A stretch of 64,000 nucleotides of DNA from Dendrophyllia cribrosa (GCA_024195265.1 JAJLRJ010000009.1:11884791-11948790), one strand, 5' to 3'; positions 9,383 to 20,810 are shown, counted from the stretch's first letter. Made by a program: numbers and translations. Notes: generated from the sequence alone by a model not told the origin.

Positions 9383-10081
9383 TCCTCTGATGGGTAATCT
9401 TTTGGTGGGTGCTCCTCTGACGGGTGATCGTTTGGCGGGTGATCCTCTGACGGGTGATCGTTTGGTTTGTGGTTCTGTGACGGGTGATGTTTTGGCGTGT
9501 GATTCTCTGACGGGTGATCTTGTAAGGGGTGATCCTCTGACGGGTGATCTTTTGGCGGGTGATCCTCTTACGGGTAATCTTTTGGCCGGTGATCCTCTGA
9601 CGGGTGATCTTTTGGCGGGTGATCATCTGACGGGTAATCTTTTGGCGGGTGATCCTCTTATGGGTGATCTTTTGGCGGCTGATCTTCTGACAGGTTACCT
9701 TTTAGCGGATGGTCCTCTAACGGGTGTTCTTTAGGCGGGTGACCCTCTGACGGGTGGTGTTTTGTCGGGTTATCCTCTGACGGGTGTTCTTCTAAGGGGT
9801 GATGTTTTGATGGGTGATCCTCCGACAGGTGATCTTTTAGTGGCGGTCCTCTGACTGGTGATCTTTTTCCGGTGATCCTCCGACGGGCGGTCTTTTGGTG
9901 GGTGGTCCTCTGACGGGTGATCTTTTGTCGGGTAACACTATGACGGGTGATCTTTTAGCGGGTGTACTTCTAAGGGGTGATCCTTTGACGCGTGATCATT
10001 TGGCGGGTGATCCTCTGACGGGTTATCTTATGGCGGGTGATACTCTGACTGGTGATCTTTCGGCGGGTCATCCTCTGGTCC

Positions 10082-10396
10082 GCCAAAGGCCGCGGGTCTG
10101 ACGTTCATTAGCCTACGTGTAGGTACTCCATGTAAGCTTTTGACACACTTTATTCAAATTTAACACAATACATGGCAAGGCTTGAGTAATTACTGAGTCG
10201 TTAGTTTAAGTGTAATTTAGTCGTACAGTCGTGTATAGTATCTAGATCTATCTAATTTCATAGATTGCGCGCCACTTTATTTCTCCCCGGCTGCAAGAAC
10301 TAGATGTAAACTGTAAACTGTAAACTGTATGTCGCCCTATTATCCACACGCTTTCGCATTGTTCAAAATATCTTACCTCACATCACACGTGAAAGG
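10082..10396. repeat. Linker L12 with TAAACTG expansion
   Basis: 315 bp. A threefold TAAACTG repeat sits at about 10,307-10,329, exactly where the cassette ATG normally lies. The normal start codon is lost (ctgTATGTCGCC). Confidence 0.9.
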
Positions 10397-10718
10397 AGTG
10401 ATCTTTTGGAAGGTGATTCTCTGACGGGTTATCTTTTGGTGGGTGGTCCTTTGACGTGTGATCTTTTGGTGGGTGGTCCTCTGACTAATGTTCTTTTGGC
10501 GGGTGATCCTCTGACGGTGACTTTTAGCGGGTAATCCTCTCACGGGTGATCTTTTAAGAGGTGATCCTCTGACGGGTGATCTTTTGGCGGGTGATCCTCT
10601 GACGGGTTATCTTTTAGCGGGTGATCCTCTGAAGGGTGATCTTTTGGCGGGTGATCCTCTGACGGGTTATCGTTTGACGGTTGATGCTCTGACGGGTGAT
10701 CTTTTGGCGGGTGATACT

Positions 10719-10739
10719 CCTCAGATCACACGTGAAAGG
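10719..10739. repeat. Linker remnant (last about 21 bp)
   Basis: Only CCTCAGATCACACGTGAAAGG remains, joined to gatact of the array; the copy is at 50,795-50,815. An even shorter remnant, GACGTGAAAGG, sits at 3,691, 6,948, 36,987 and 47,024. Confidence 0.85.
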
Positions 10740-10769
10740 AGTGATCTTTTGGCGGGTGATCCTCTGACG

Positions 10770-11540
10770 GGTGTTCTTTTCTTGGCTGATCTTCTGACGG
10801 GTGATCTTTTACCGGGTTTTTCCCTGACGTGTGATCTTTTGGCGGGTGATCCTCTGACGGGTGATATTTTGCTTGGTGGTCCTCTGACGGGTAATCTTTG
10901 GACGGGTGATCTTTTGGCGGGTGAAGCTGTGACGGGTGATTTTTTAGCGGGTGATCTTTTGTCGGGTGATCCTCTGACGGGTGATCTTTTAGCGGGTGTA
11001 CTTCTAAGGGGTGATCCTCTGACGGATGATCTTTTTGCGCGTGATCTTGTGGCGGGTGATCCTATGACGGGTGTTCTTTTCTTGGCTGATCTTCTGACGG
11101 GTGATCTTTTACCGGGTTTTTCCCTGACGTGTGATCTTTTGGCGGGTGATCCTCTGACGGGTGATATTTTGCTTGGTGGTCCTCTGACGGGTAATCTTTG
11201 GACGGGTGATCTTTTGGCGGGTGAAGCTGTGACGGGTGATTTTTTAGCGGGTGATCTTTTGTCGGGTGATCCTCTGACGGGTGATCTTTTAGCGGGTGTA
11301 CTTCTAAGGGGTGATCCTCTGACGGATGATCTTTTTGCGCGTGATCTTGTGGCGGGTGATCCTATGACGGGTGTTCTTTTCTTGGCTGATCTTCTGACGG
11401 GTGATCTTTTACCGGGTTTTTCCCTGACGTGTGATCTTTTGGCGGGTGATCCTCTGACGGGTGATATTTTGTTTGGTGGTCCTCTGACAGGTAATCTTTT
11501 GACGGGTGATCTTTTGGCGGGTGAAGCTGTGACGGGTGAT
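10770..11540. repeat. 300-bp higher-order repeat, about 2.6 copies
   Basis: Twenty 15-mers (100 codons) repeat at 10,770, 11,070 and 11,370. The third copy is partial and carries ATTTTGTTTGG in place of ATTTTGCTTGG. Near 11,540 a 1-nt loss in gatttttggcgg shifts the open frame. Confidence 0.9.
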
Positions 11541-12344
11541 TTTTGGCGGGTGATCTTTTGGCGGGTGATCCTCTGATGGGTGATCTTTTGCCCGGTGATC
11601 CTATGACGCGTGATCTTTTCGTGGCTGATCTTCTGACGGGTGATCTTTTAGCGGATGATCCACTGACGAGTGATCTTTTGGAGTGTTTTCCTCTGACAGG
11701 TGATCTTTTCGCGGGTGTTCCTCTGACGGTTGATCTTCTAAGAGGTGATCCTCTGACGGGTGATCTTTTGACGGGTTTTTCTCTGACGGGTGATCTTTTG
11801 GTGGGTGGACCTCTGACGGGTGATCTTTTGGGGGGTGGACCTTTGACGGGTGATCTTTTGGCGGGTAATCCCCTGACGGGTGATGTTTTGGTGGGTGGAC
11901 CTCTGACGGGTGAACTTTTGGCGGGTGATCTTATGAAGATTGATCTTTTGGCGGGTGATACTCTGACGGGTAATCTTTTGGCTGGTTTTCCTCAGATGGG
12001 TGATCTTTTCGCGGGTGATCTTTTGGCAGGTGATCCTTTGACGGGTGATTTTTTGGCGCGTGATCTTTTGGCGGCTGATCTTTTGACGGGTAATTTTTTG
12101 GCGGGTGATCTTTTGGCGGGTGATCCTCTGACGAGTGTTCTTTTGGCTGGTATTCTTTTGGCGGGTGATCGTCTGACGGGTGATCTTTTGGCGGGTGATC
12201 CTCTGACGGGTGATCTTTTAGCCGGTGTACTTCTAAGGGGTGATCCTTTGACGGGTGATTGTTTGACGGGTGATCGTCTGACGGGTAATCTATTAGCGGG
12301 TGATATTCTGACGGCTGATCTTTCGGCAGGTGATCCTCTGACCC

Positions 12345-12569
12345 ATCAAAGGCCGCGGGTCTGACGTTCATTAGCCTCTGTGTAGGTACTCCCTATATGC
12401 TTTTGATCCACTGTATTAAAACTTAACACAATACATGGCAAGGCTTGAGTAATTACTGAGTCCTTAATTTAAGTGTAATTTAGACGTACAGTCGTGTATG
12501 TTATCTGGATCTATCTAATTTCATAGATTGCGCGCCACTTTATTTCTCCCCGGCTGCAAGCACATAATG
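12345..12569. repeat. Linker L13, right end deleted
   Basis: Runs normally to CACATAATG, then joins directly to ATCGTTTGGCGGG of the array. The N-terminal coding part is missing. Confidence 0.85.
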
Positions 12570-12656
12570 ATCGTTTGGCGGGTGATCCTCTGACGGGTTA
12601 TCTTATGACGGGTAATACTCTGACGGGTCATCTTTCGGCGGGTCATCCTCAGATCC

Positions 12657-12949
12657 GCCAAAGGCCGCGGGTCTGACGTTCATTAGCCTACGTGTAGGTA
12701 CTCCATGTAAGCTTTTGACACACTGTATTCAAATTTTACACAATACATGGCAAGGCTTGAGTAATTACTGAGTCGTTACTTCAAGTGTAATTTAGACGTA
12801 CAGTCGTGTATGTTATCTAGATCTATCTAATTTCATAGATTGCGCGCCACTTTATTTCTCCCCGGCTGCAAGCACATAATGTAAGTCGCCCTATCATCCA
12901 AACGCTTTTGCATTGATCAAAATATCTTACTCATATCGGACGTGAAAGG
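12657..12949. repeat. Linker L14
   Basis: The start region reads ATGTAAGTC, so the ATG is followed at once by a stop. The end is of the TTACTCATATCGG type. Confidence 0.9.
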
Positions 12950-13474
12950 AGTGATCTTTCGGCGGGTGATCCTCTGACCGGTGATCTTTTGGCGGGTGAT
13001 CCTCTGACGGGTGATCTTTTGGCGGGTGGTCCTCTGATGGGTAATCTTTTGGCGGGTTATCCTCTGACGGTTGATCTTTTGGCGTGTGATCCTCTGACGG
13101 GTGATCTTCTAAGGGGTGATTCTCTGACGGGTGATCTTTTGGCGGGTGATTCTATGACGGGTGATCTTTTGGTAGCTGATCTTCTGACGGGTGATCTATT
13201 AGCGGATGGTTCTCTAACGGGTGTTCTTTAGGCGGGTGACCTTCTCACGGGTGGTCTTTTGGCGGGTGATTCTCTGACGGGTGTTCTTCTAAGGGGTGAT
13301 GTTTGGACGTGTGATCCTCTGACGGGTGATCTTTTAGTGGGCGGTCCTCTGACTTGTGAACTTTTTTCGGGTGATGCTCTGACGGGCGGTCTTTTGGTGG
13401 GTGGTCCTCCGACGGGTGATCTTTTGGCGGGTGACACTATGACGGGTGATCTTTTAGCGGGTGTACTTCTAAGG

Positions 13475-13676
13475 GGCAAGGCGTGAGTAATCACTGAGTC
13501 GTTAATTTAAGTGTAATTTAGTCGTACAGTCGTGTATAGTATCTAGATCTATCTAATTTCATAGATTGCGCGCCACTTTATTTGTCCCCGGCTGCAAGAA
13601 CTAAATGTATGTCGCCCTATTATCCAAACGCTTTTGCATTGATGAAAATATCTTACCTCAGATCACACGTGAAAGG
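13475..13676. repeat. Linker L15, left end deleted
   Basis: Array sequence cttctaaggg joins directly to GCAAGGCGTGAGTAA. The first third of the linker, including the stop, hairpin and donor-like site, is absent. The joint is shared with L25 and L27. Confidence 0.9.
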
Positions 13677-13817
13677 AATGATCTTTTGGCGGGTGATCCT
13701 CTGACGGGTTACCGTTTGGCGGGTGATGCTCTGACGGGTGATCTTTTAGCGGGTGATACTCTGACGGGTGATCTTTCGGCGGGTGATCCTCTGACCCGCC
13801 AAAACCCGCGGGTCTGA
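13605..13817 (+). CDS. Candidate short cassette ORF (70 aa)
   Basis: Complete, head MYVALLSKRFCIDENILPQI, RERNDLLAG, about six pentads, tail RQNPRV and TGA. It follows the left-truncated linker L15. A close relative is at 35,370. Confidence 0.25.
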   Translation: MYVALLSKRFCIDENILPQITRERNDLLAGDPLTGYRLAGDALTGDLLAGDTLTGDLSAGDPLTRQNPRV

Positions 13818-14090
13818 CGTTCATTAGCCTACGTGTAGGTACTCCATGTAAGCTTTTGACACACTGTATTCAAATTTAACACACTACATGGCAAGACTTG
13901 AGTAATTACTGAGTCGTTAATTTAAGTGTAATTTAGTCGTACTTTGGTGTATAGTATCTAGATCTATCTAATTTCATAGATTGCGCGCCACTTTTTTTTC
14001 CCCGGCTGCAAGCATTAAATGTATGTCGCCCTATCATCCAAACGCTTTTGCATTGATCAAAATATCTTACCTCAGATCACAGGTGAAAGG
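13798..14090. repeat. Linker L16
   Basis: The array before it ends AAACCCGCGGG, and the E-box is changed to CACAGGTG. Confidence 0.9.
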
Positions 14091-14222
14091 ATTGATCTTT
14101 TGGAAGGTGATCCTCTGACCGGTGATCTTTTAAAGGGTGGTCCTCTGACGGGTGATCTTTTGGCGGGTGATCCTCTGACGGGTGATCTTTTGGCGGGTGA
14201 TCCTCTGACGGGTTATCTTTAA
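14019..14222 (+). pseudogene. Cassette head with early nonsense codon (67 aa)
   Basis: Good head (ITGERIDLLEG), then DPLTGYL and TAA where the array reads tatctTTAAgcgg. The pentads carry on downstream in the same register to about 14,774. Confidence 0.3.
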
Positions 14223-15088
14223 GCGGGTGGTCTTCTGACGGGTGATCTTTTGACGGGTGATCCTCTGACGGGTGATCTTTTGGCGGGTGATCCTCTGACG
14301 GGTGATCTTTTGTTGGGTGGTCCTCTGATGGGTAATCTTTTGGCGGGTGATCCTCTGACGGGTGATATTTTGGCGGGTGCTCTTTTGGCGGGTGATTCTA
14401 TGACGGGTGATCTTCTGGTGGCTGATCTTCTGATGTGTGATCTTTTAGCGGATGATCCTCTGACGGGTGATCTTTTGGCGGGTTTTCCTCTGACGGGTGA
14501 TCTTTTGGCGGGCCGTGTTCCTCTCAAAGGTGATATTTTGGCGGGTGATCATCTGACGGTTGTTCTTCTAAAGGGTGATCCTCTGACAGGTGATCTTTTG
14601 ACGGTTTTTTCTCTGATGGGTGATCTCTTGGCTGGTAATCCTCTGACGGGTGATCTTTTGGTCGGTGATCCTCTGACGGTTGATCTTTTGGCGGGTGATC
14701 TTCCGACGGGTGATCTTTGGGCGGGTGATCTTCTAAGGGGTGGTCCTCTGACAGGTGATATTTTTGGCGGGTGATCCTCTGACAGGTGATCTTTTGGCGG
14801 GTGATCCTCTGAGGGTTGATCTTCTAAGGGGTGATCCTCTGACGGGTGATCTTTTGACGGGTTTTTCTCTGATGGGTGATCTTTTGGCGGGTAATCCTCT
14901 GACGGTTGATCTTTTGGCGTGTGATCCTCTGACGGGTGATCTTCTAAGGGGTAATGTTTTTGTGGGCGGTCGTCCTCTGACGGGTGATAATTTGGCCGGT
15001 GATCCTATGACGGGTGATCCTCTCACTGGTGAACTTTTGGCGGGATTAACTCTGACCGGTGATCTTTCGGGGGGTGATCCTCTGACCC

Positions 15089-15382
15089 GCCAAAGGCCGC
15101 TAGTCTGACGTTCATTAGCCTACGTGTAGGTACTCCATTAAAGCTTTTGACCCACTGTATTCAAACTTAACACAATACATGGCAAGGCTTGAGTAATTAC
15201 TGTGTCGTTAATATAAGTGTAATTTAGTCGTACGGTCGTGTATAGTATCTAGATCTATCTAATTTCAAAGATTGCGCGCCACTTTATTTCTCCCCGGCTG
15301 CAAGAACTAAATGTATGTCGCCCTATTATCCAAACGCTTTTGCATTGATGAAAATATCTTACCTCAGATCACAAGTGAAAGG
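15089..15382. repeat. Linker L17
   Basis: GCTAGTC replaces the right hairpin arm, ccatTAAAGC replaces the donor-like site, and CACAAGTG replaces the E-box. Confidence 0.9.
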
Positions 15383-15898
15383 AGTCAGCTTTTGGCGGGT
15401 GATCCTATGACGGGTGATCTTTTGGCGGGTGATCCTCTAACTGCTGATCTTCTAAGGGGTAAAATTTTAATGGGTGGTCGTCCTCTCACTTATCTTCTTA
15501 CGGCTTATCTTCTTACGGGTGATCTTTTAGCGGATGGTCCTCTAACGGGTGTTCTTTTGGCGGGTGACCCTCTGACGGGTGGTCTTTTGGCGGGTGATCC
15601 TCTGACGGGTGTTTTTCTAAGGGGTGATGTTCTGATGGGTGATCCTCTGACGGGTTATCTTTTGGTGGGTGGTCCTCTGACGGGTGATCTTTTGGCGGGT
15701 GACACTATGACGGGTGATCTTTTAGCGGGTGTACATCTAAGGGGTGATCCTTTCACTCGTGATCGTTTGGCGGGTGATCCTCTGACGGGTTATCTTGTGG
15801 CGGGTGATCCTCTGACGGGTTATCTTATGGCGGGTGATACTCTGACGGGTGATTTTTCTGCGGGTGATCCTCTGATCCACCAAAGGCCGCGGGTCTGA
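15311..15898 (+). CDS. Candidate cassette ORF (195 aa)
   Basis: Complete linker-to-linker frame. The head reads ILPQITSERSQLLAG, followed by about 33 pentads with an irregular segment (GRPLTYLLTAYLL), then tail DPLIHQRPRV and TGA. It keeps an in-frame 18-bp unit (ggtggtcgtcctctcact) that does not disturb the frame. The head is closest to that at 57,798. Confidence 0.3.
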   Translation: MYVALLSKRFCIDENILPQITSERSQLLAGDPMTGDLLAGDPLTADLLRGKILMGGRPLTYLLTAYLLTGDLLADGPLTGVLLAGDPLTGGLLAGDPLTGVFLRGDVLMGDPLTGYLLVGGPLTGDLLAGDTMTGDLLAGVHLRGDPFTRDRLAGDPLTGYLVAGDPLTGYLMAGDTLTGDFSAGDPLIHQRPRV

Positions 15899-16172
15899 CG
15901 TTCATTAGCCTACGTGTAGGTACTCCGTTGAAGCTATTGACACACTGTATTGAATTTTAACACAATACATGGCAAGACTTGAGTAATTACTGAGTCGTTA
16001 CTTTAAGTGTAATTTAGTCGTACAGTCGTGTATAGTATCTAGATCTATCTAATTTCATAGATTGCGCGCAACTTTACTTCTCTCCGGCTGCAAGCACTAA
16101 ATGTATGTTGCACTATTATGCAAACGCGTTTGCATTGATCAAAATATCTTGCCTCAGATCACACGTGAAAGG
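15879..16172. repeat. Linker L18
   Basis: Has ccgttgaagc instead of the donor-like site and GCGCGCAAC instead of GCGCGCCAC. Confidence 0.9.
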
Positions 16173-16565
16173 AGTGATCTTTTGGTGGGTGATCCTATGA
16201 CGGGCGATCTTTTGATGGGTGGTCCTCTGACGAGTGATTTTTTCGCAGGTGATCCTCCGACGGGTGATCTTTTGGCGGGTGATCCTCTCACGGGTTATCT
16301 TTTAGCGGGTGATCCTCTCACGGGTGATCCTTTGCCGGGTGATCCTCTTAGAGCTGATCTTTTGGTGGGTGATCCTCTGACGGGTGATCTTCTAAGTGGT
16401 GATCCTCTGACCGGTGATCCTCTGGCGGGTTATCCTCTGACGGGTGATCTTATGGCGGGTGTTCCTCTCACGGTTGATCTTCTAAGGGGTGATCTTCTGA
16501 CGGGTGATCTTTTGGCGGGTGATCGTCTGACGGGGATCTTTTCGTGGTCGTCCTCTGACGGGTGA
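16101..16565 (+). pseudogene. Frameshifted cassette (154 aa)
   Basis: Head MYVALLCKRVCIDQ. The pentads are disrupted at about 16,535 (ctgacggggatcttttcgtggtcg), which shifts the frame into IFSWSSSDG-stop. Pentads then resume to the linker at 16,727. Confidence 0.3.
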
Positions 16566-16726
16566 TCTTTTGGCGGATGATCCTCTGATGGGTGATCCTT
16601 TAGCGGGTGTACCTCTAAGGGGTGATCCTTTGACGCGTGATCGTTTGGCGGGTGATCCTCTGACGGGTGTTCTTTTCGCGGATGATACTCTGACGGGTGA
16701 TCTTTCGGCGGGTGATCCCCTGATCC

Positions 16727-17020
16727 GCCAAACGCCGCGGCTATGAGGTTCATTAGCCTAATTGTAGGTACTCCATGGAAGCTGTTGACCCACTGAATTC
16801 AAACTTAACACTACACATGGCAAGGCTTGAGTAATTACTGCGTCGTTAATTTAAGTGTAATTTAGTCGTACAGTCCTCTATAGAATCTAGAGCTATCTAA
16901 TTTCATAGATTGCTCGCCACTTTATTTCTCCCCGGCTGCAAGCTCTAAATGTATGTCGCCCTATCATCCAAACGCTTTTGCATTGATGAAAATATCTTAC
17001 CTCAGATCACACGTGAATGG
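16727..17020. repeat. Linker L19
   Basis: A diverged form with attgtagg, ccatGGAAGC and ctctatagaatctagagc. Shared only with L28. Confidence 0.9.
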
Positions 17021-17197
17021 AGTGATCTTTTGGCGGGTGATCGTCTGACTGGTGATCTTTTGGTGGGTGGTCCTCTGACGGGTGATCTTTTGGCGGGTGA
17101 TGCTTTGACGGGTGATCTTTTAGCGGGTGATTCTCTGACGGGTGATATTTTGGTGGGTGGTCCTCTGACGTGTGATCTTTTAGCGGGTATCCTCTGA
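16949..17197 (+). pseudogene. Frameshifted cassette of the TREWSD subtype
   Basis: Head ends ITREWSDLLAG. One base is lost at agcgggtatcctctg (about 17,190), stopping the frame after 82 codons. The paralogue at 35,785 lacks this lesion and runs 162 codons. Confidence 0.3.
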
Positions 17198-17680
17198 CGG
17201 TTGATCTTTTGGCGTGTGATGTTCTAAGGGGTGATCCTCTGACGGGTGATCTTTTGGCAGGTGATCATCTGACGGGTAATGTTTTGGCGGGTGATCCTCT
17301 TACGGGTGATCTTTTGGCGGGTGCTCTTTTGGCGGGTGATTCTATAACGGGTGATCTTTTGGTGGGTGATCTTTTGGTGGCTGATCTTCTGACGGGTGAT
17401 CTTTTAGCGGATGGTCCTCTAACGGGTGTTCATTAGGTGGGTGACCCTCTGACGGGTGGTCCTTTGGCGGATGATCCTCTGACGGGTGTTCTTCTAAGGG
17501 GTGATGTTTTGATGGGTGATCCTCTGACGGGTGATCTTTTAGTGGGCGCTCCTCTGACTGGTGAACTTTTTTCGGATGATGCTCTGACGGGCGGTCTTTT
17601 AATGGGTGGTCCTCTGACGGGTTATCTTATGGCGTGTGATACTTTGACGGGTTATCTTTCGGCGGGTGATCCTCTGACCC

Positions 17681-17974
17681 GCCAAAGGCCGCGGGTTTGT
17701 CTTTCATTAACCTACGTATAGGTACTCCATGTAAGCTTTTGATCTACTGTATTCAAACATAACACAATACATGGCAAGGCTTGAGTAATTACTGAGTCGC
17801 TAATTTAAGTGTAATTTAGTCGTACAGTCGTGTATAGTATCTAGATCTATCTAATTTCATAGATTACGCGCCACTTTATTTCTCCCCGGCTGCAAGAACT
17901 AAATGTATGTCGCCCTATTATCCAAACGCTTTTGCATTGATGAAAATATCTTACCTCAGATCACACGTGAAAGG
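17681..17974. repeat. Linker L20
   Basis: Full length; donor-like catGTAAGC kept; the frame upstream passes RVCLSLTYV and stops at a TAT-AGG-shifted TAG. Confidence 0.85.
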
Positions 17975-18063
17975 AGTGATCTTTTGGCGGGTGATCCGCT
18001 GACGGGTGATCTTCTAAGGGGTGATGTTTTGGTGGGTTATCCTCTGACGGGTAATCTTTAGGT
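17905..18063 (+). pseudogene. Short cassette head ending at a nonsense codon
   Basis: Standard MYVALLSKRFCIDENILPQI head, then about five pentads. The frame ends at aatctTTAGgtgg, where TTG is changed to TAG. The same NL-stop ending recurs at about 21,099; 23,168; 25,206; 30,514; 43,073 and 57,120. Confidence 0.3.
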
Positions 18064-20093
18064 GGCTGGTCCTCTGATGTGTGATCTTTTAGCGGGTGAT
18101 CCTCTGACGGGTGATCTTTTCGCGTGATCTTCTGATGGGTAATCTTTTGGTGGGTGCTCCTCTGACGGGTGATCTTTTGGCGGGTGATCCTCTGACGGTT
18201 GATTTTTTGGCGTGTGATCCTCTGACGGGTGATCTTCTAAGGGGTGATCCTCTGACGGGTGATCTTTTGGCGGGTGATCCTCTTACGGGTAATCTTTTGG
18301 CCGGTGATCCTCTGACGGGTGATCTTTTGGCGAGTGCTCTTTTGTCGGGTGATTCTATGACGGGTGATCTTCTGGTGGCTGATCTTCTGATGGGTGATCT
18401 TTTAGCTAATGATTCTCTGACGGGTGATCTTTTGGCGGGTTTTCCTCTGACGGGTGATCTTTTGACGGGCCGTCTTCCTCTGACAGGTGATATTTTGGCG
18501 GGTGATCCTCTCACGGTTTTTCTTCTAAGGGGTGATGCTCTGACGGGTGATCTTTTGACCGGTTTTTCTCTGACTGGTGATCTTTTGGTGTGTGGTCCTC
18601 TGACGGGTGATTTTTTAGCGGGTGATGCTTTGACGGGTGATCTTTTGACGGGTGGTCCTCTGACTGGTGATCTTTTGTCGGGTGATCCTCTAACGGGTGA
18701 TCTTTTAGCGGGTGATCCTGTGACGGGTGATATTTTGGTGGGTGGTCCCCTGACGTGTGATCTTTTGGCGGGTTATCCTCTGACGGGTGATCTTTTGGCG
18801 GGTGATCATCTGACGGGTAATCTTTTGGCGGGTGATCCTGTTACGGGTGATCTTTTGGCGGCTGCTCTTTTGGCGGTTGATTCTATGACCGGTGATCCTT
18901 TGGTGGCTGATCTTCTGACAGGTGACCTTTTAGCGGATGGTCCTCTAACGGGTGTTCTTTAGGCGGGTGACCCTCTGACTGGTGGTATTTTGGCGGGTTA
19001 TCCTCTGACGGGTGTTCTTCTAAGGGGTGATGTTTTGATGGGTGATCCTCTGACGGGTGATCTTTTAGTGGGCGCTCCTCTGACTGGTGAACTTTTTTCG
19101 GGTGATCCTCTGACGGGTAATCTTTTGGCCGGTGATCCTCTGACGGGTGATCTTCTGGTGGCTGATCTTCTGATGGGTGATCATTTTGCGGGTTTTCCAC
19201 TGACGGGTGATCTTTTGACGGGCCGTGTTCCTCTGACAGGTGATATTTGGAGGGTGATCCTCTCACGGTTGTTCTTCTAAGGGGTGATGCTCTGACGGGT
19301 GATCTTTTGACGGTTTTTCTCTGACGGGTGATCTTTTGGTGGGTGGTCCTCTGACGGGTGATCTTTTGGTGGGTGATGCTTTGACGGGTGATCTTTTGGC
19401 GGGTGGTCCTCTGAATGGTGATCTTTTTTCGGGTGATCCTCTAACGGGTGATCTTTTGGCGGGTGATCCTCTGACGGGTGATATTTTGGTGGGTGGTCCT
19501 CTGACGTGTGATCTTTTGGCGGGTTATCCTCTGACGGTTGATCTTTTTGGCGGGTGATATTCTAAGGGGTGATCCTCTGACGGGTGATCTTTTGTCGGGT
19601 GATCATCTGACGGGTAATCTTTTGGCGGGTGATCCTCTTACGGGTGATCTTTTGGCGGCTGCTCTTTTGGCGGTTGATTCTATGACGGGTTATCTTTTGG
19701 TGGCTGATCTTCTGACAGGTGACCTTTTAGCGGATGGTCCTCTAACGGGTGACCCTCTGACGGGTGGTGTTTTGGCGGGTTATCCTCTGACGGGTGTTCT
19801 TCTAAGGGTTGATGTTTTGATGGGCGATCCTCCGACGGGTGATCTTTTAGTGGGCGGTCCTCTGACTGGTGATCTTTTTTCGGGTGATCCTCTGACGGGA
19901 GGTCTTTTGGTGGGTGGTCCTCTGACGGGTGATCTTTTGGCGGGTGACACTATGACGGGTGATCTTTTAGCGGGTGTACTTCTAAGGCGTGATCCTTTGA
20001 CGCGTGATCGTTTGGCCGGTGATCCTCTGACGGGTTATCTTATGGCGGGTAATACTCTGACGGGTGATCTTTCGGCGGGTCATCCTCTGGTCC

Positions 20094-20387
20094 GCCAAAG
20101 GCCGCGGGTCTGACTTTCATTAGCCTACGTGTAGGTACTCCATGTAAGCTTTTGACACACTTTATTCAAATTTAACACAATACATGGCAAGGCTTGAGTA
20201 ATTACTGAGTCGTTAGTTTAAGTGTAATTTAGTCGTACAGTCGTGTATAGTATCTAGATCTATCTAATTTCATAGATTGCGCGCCACTTTATTTGTCCCC
20301 GGCTGCAAGAACTAAATGTATGTCGCCCTATTATCCACACGCTTTCGCATTGTTCAAAATATCTTACCTCGCATCACACGTGAAAGG
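20094..20387. repeat. Linker L21
   Basis: Full length. Downstream start reads MYVALLSTRFRIVQNILPRI, a subtype shared with L42. Confidence 0.9.
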
Positions 20388-20810
20388 AGTGATCTTTTGG
20401 AAGGTGATTCTCTGACGGGTTATCTTTTGGTGGGTGGTCCTTTGACGGGTGATCTTTTGGTGGGTGGTCCTCTGACAGGTGATCTTTTTGCGGGTCATCC
20501 TCTGACGGGTAATCTTTTGGCGGGTGAGCTTTTGGCGGGTGATCCTATGACGGGAGATCTTTTCGTGGCTGATCCTCTGACGTGTGATCTTTTACCGGAT
20601 GATCCACTGACGAGTGATCTTTTGGCGGGTTTTCCTGTGATGGGCGATCTTTTGGCGGGTTATCCTCTGACAGGTGATCTTTTGGCGGGTGTTCCTCTTA
20701 CGGTTGATCTTCTAAGGGGTGATCCTCTGACGAGTGATCCTTTGACGGGTTTTTCTCTGATGGGTGATCTTTTGGCGGGTAATCCTCTGACGCTTGATCT
20801 TTTGCATTGA
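20316..20810 (+). pseudogene. Cassette ended by a linker-remnant junction (164 aa)
   Basis: Head MYVALLSTRFRIVQNILPRI, about 27 pentads, then DLLH-stop, where the array is joined to cattgatgaaaat of a linker remnant. There is no normal RQRPRV tail. Confidence 0.3.

Larger units (their letters stand above)
1..10772. repeat. Large near-identical duplication, copy 1
   Basis: This stretch matches 43,335-50,848 almost base for base, including shared private defects such as the 1-nt loss in gatctttaacc and the TAAACTG triplication. The only large difference is an extra 3,257-bp tandem unit present here. The match stops at 10,772, inside a 15-mer run, where this copy continues into the 300-bp repeat block. 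The left limit is unknown because the window begins inside it. Confidence 0.9.
10584..12364 (+). other. Open pentad run split by one frameshift
   Basis: Open from about 10,584 to 11,576 through the 300-bp repeats. It is then shifted by the loss of one T at about 11,540, and open again 11,543-12,364 with the LTHQRPRV-stop tail. The start is a linker remnant without ATG. Confidence 0.35.
16650..17930. repeat. About 1.25-kb dispersed duplication, copy 1
   Basis: Paired with about 35,490-36,745 at an offset of roughly 18,836. Both begin with a diverged linker (attgtaggtactccatggaagc, ctctatagaatctagagc) found nowhere else in the window, followed by a cassette whose N-terminus reads ITREWSD instead of ITRERSD. 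Confidence 0.8.
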
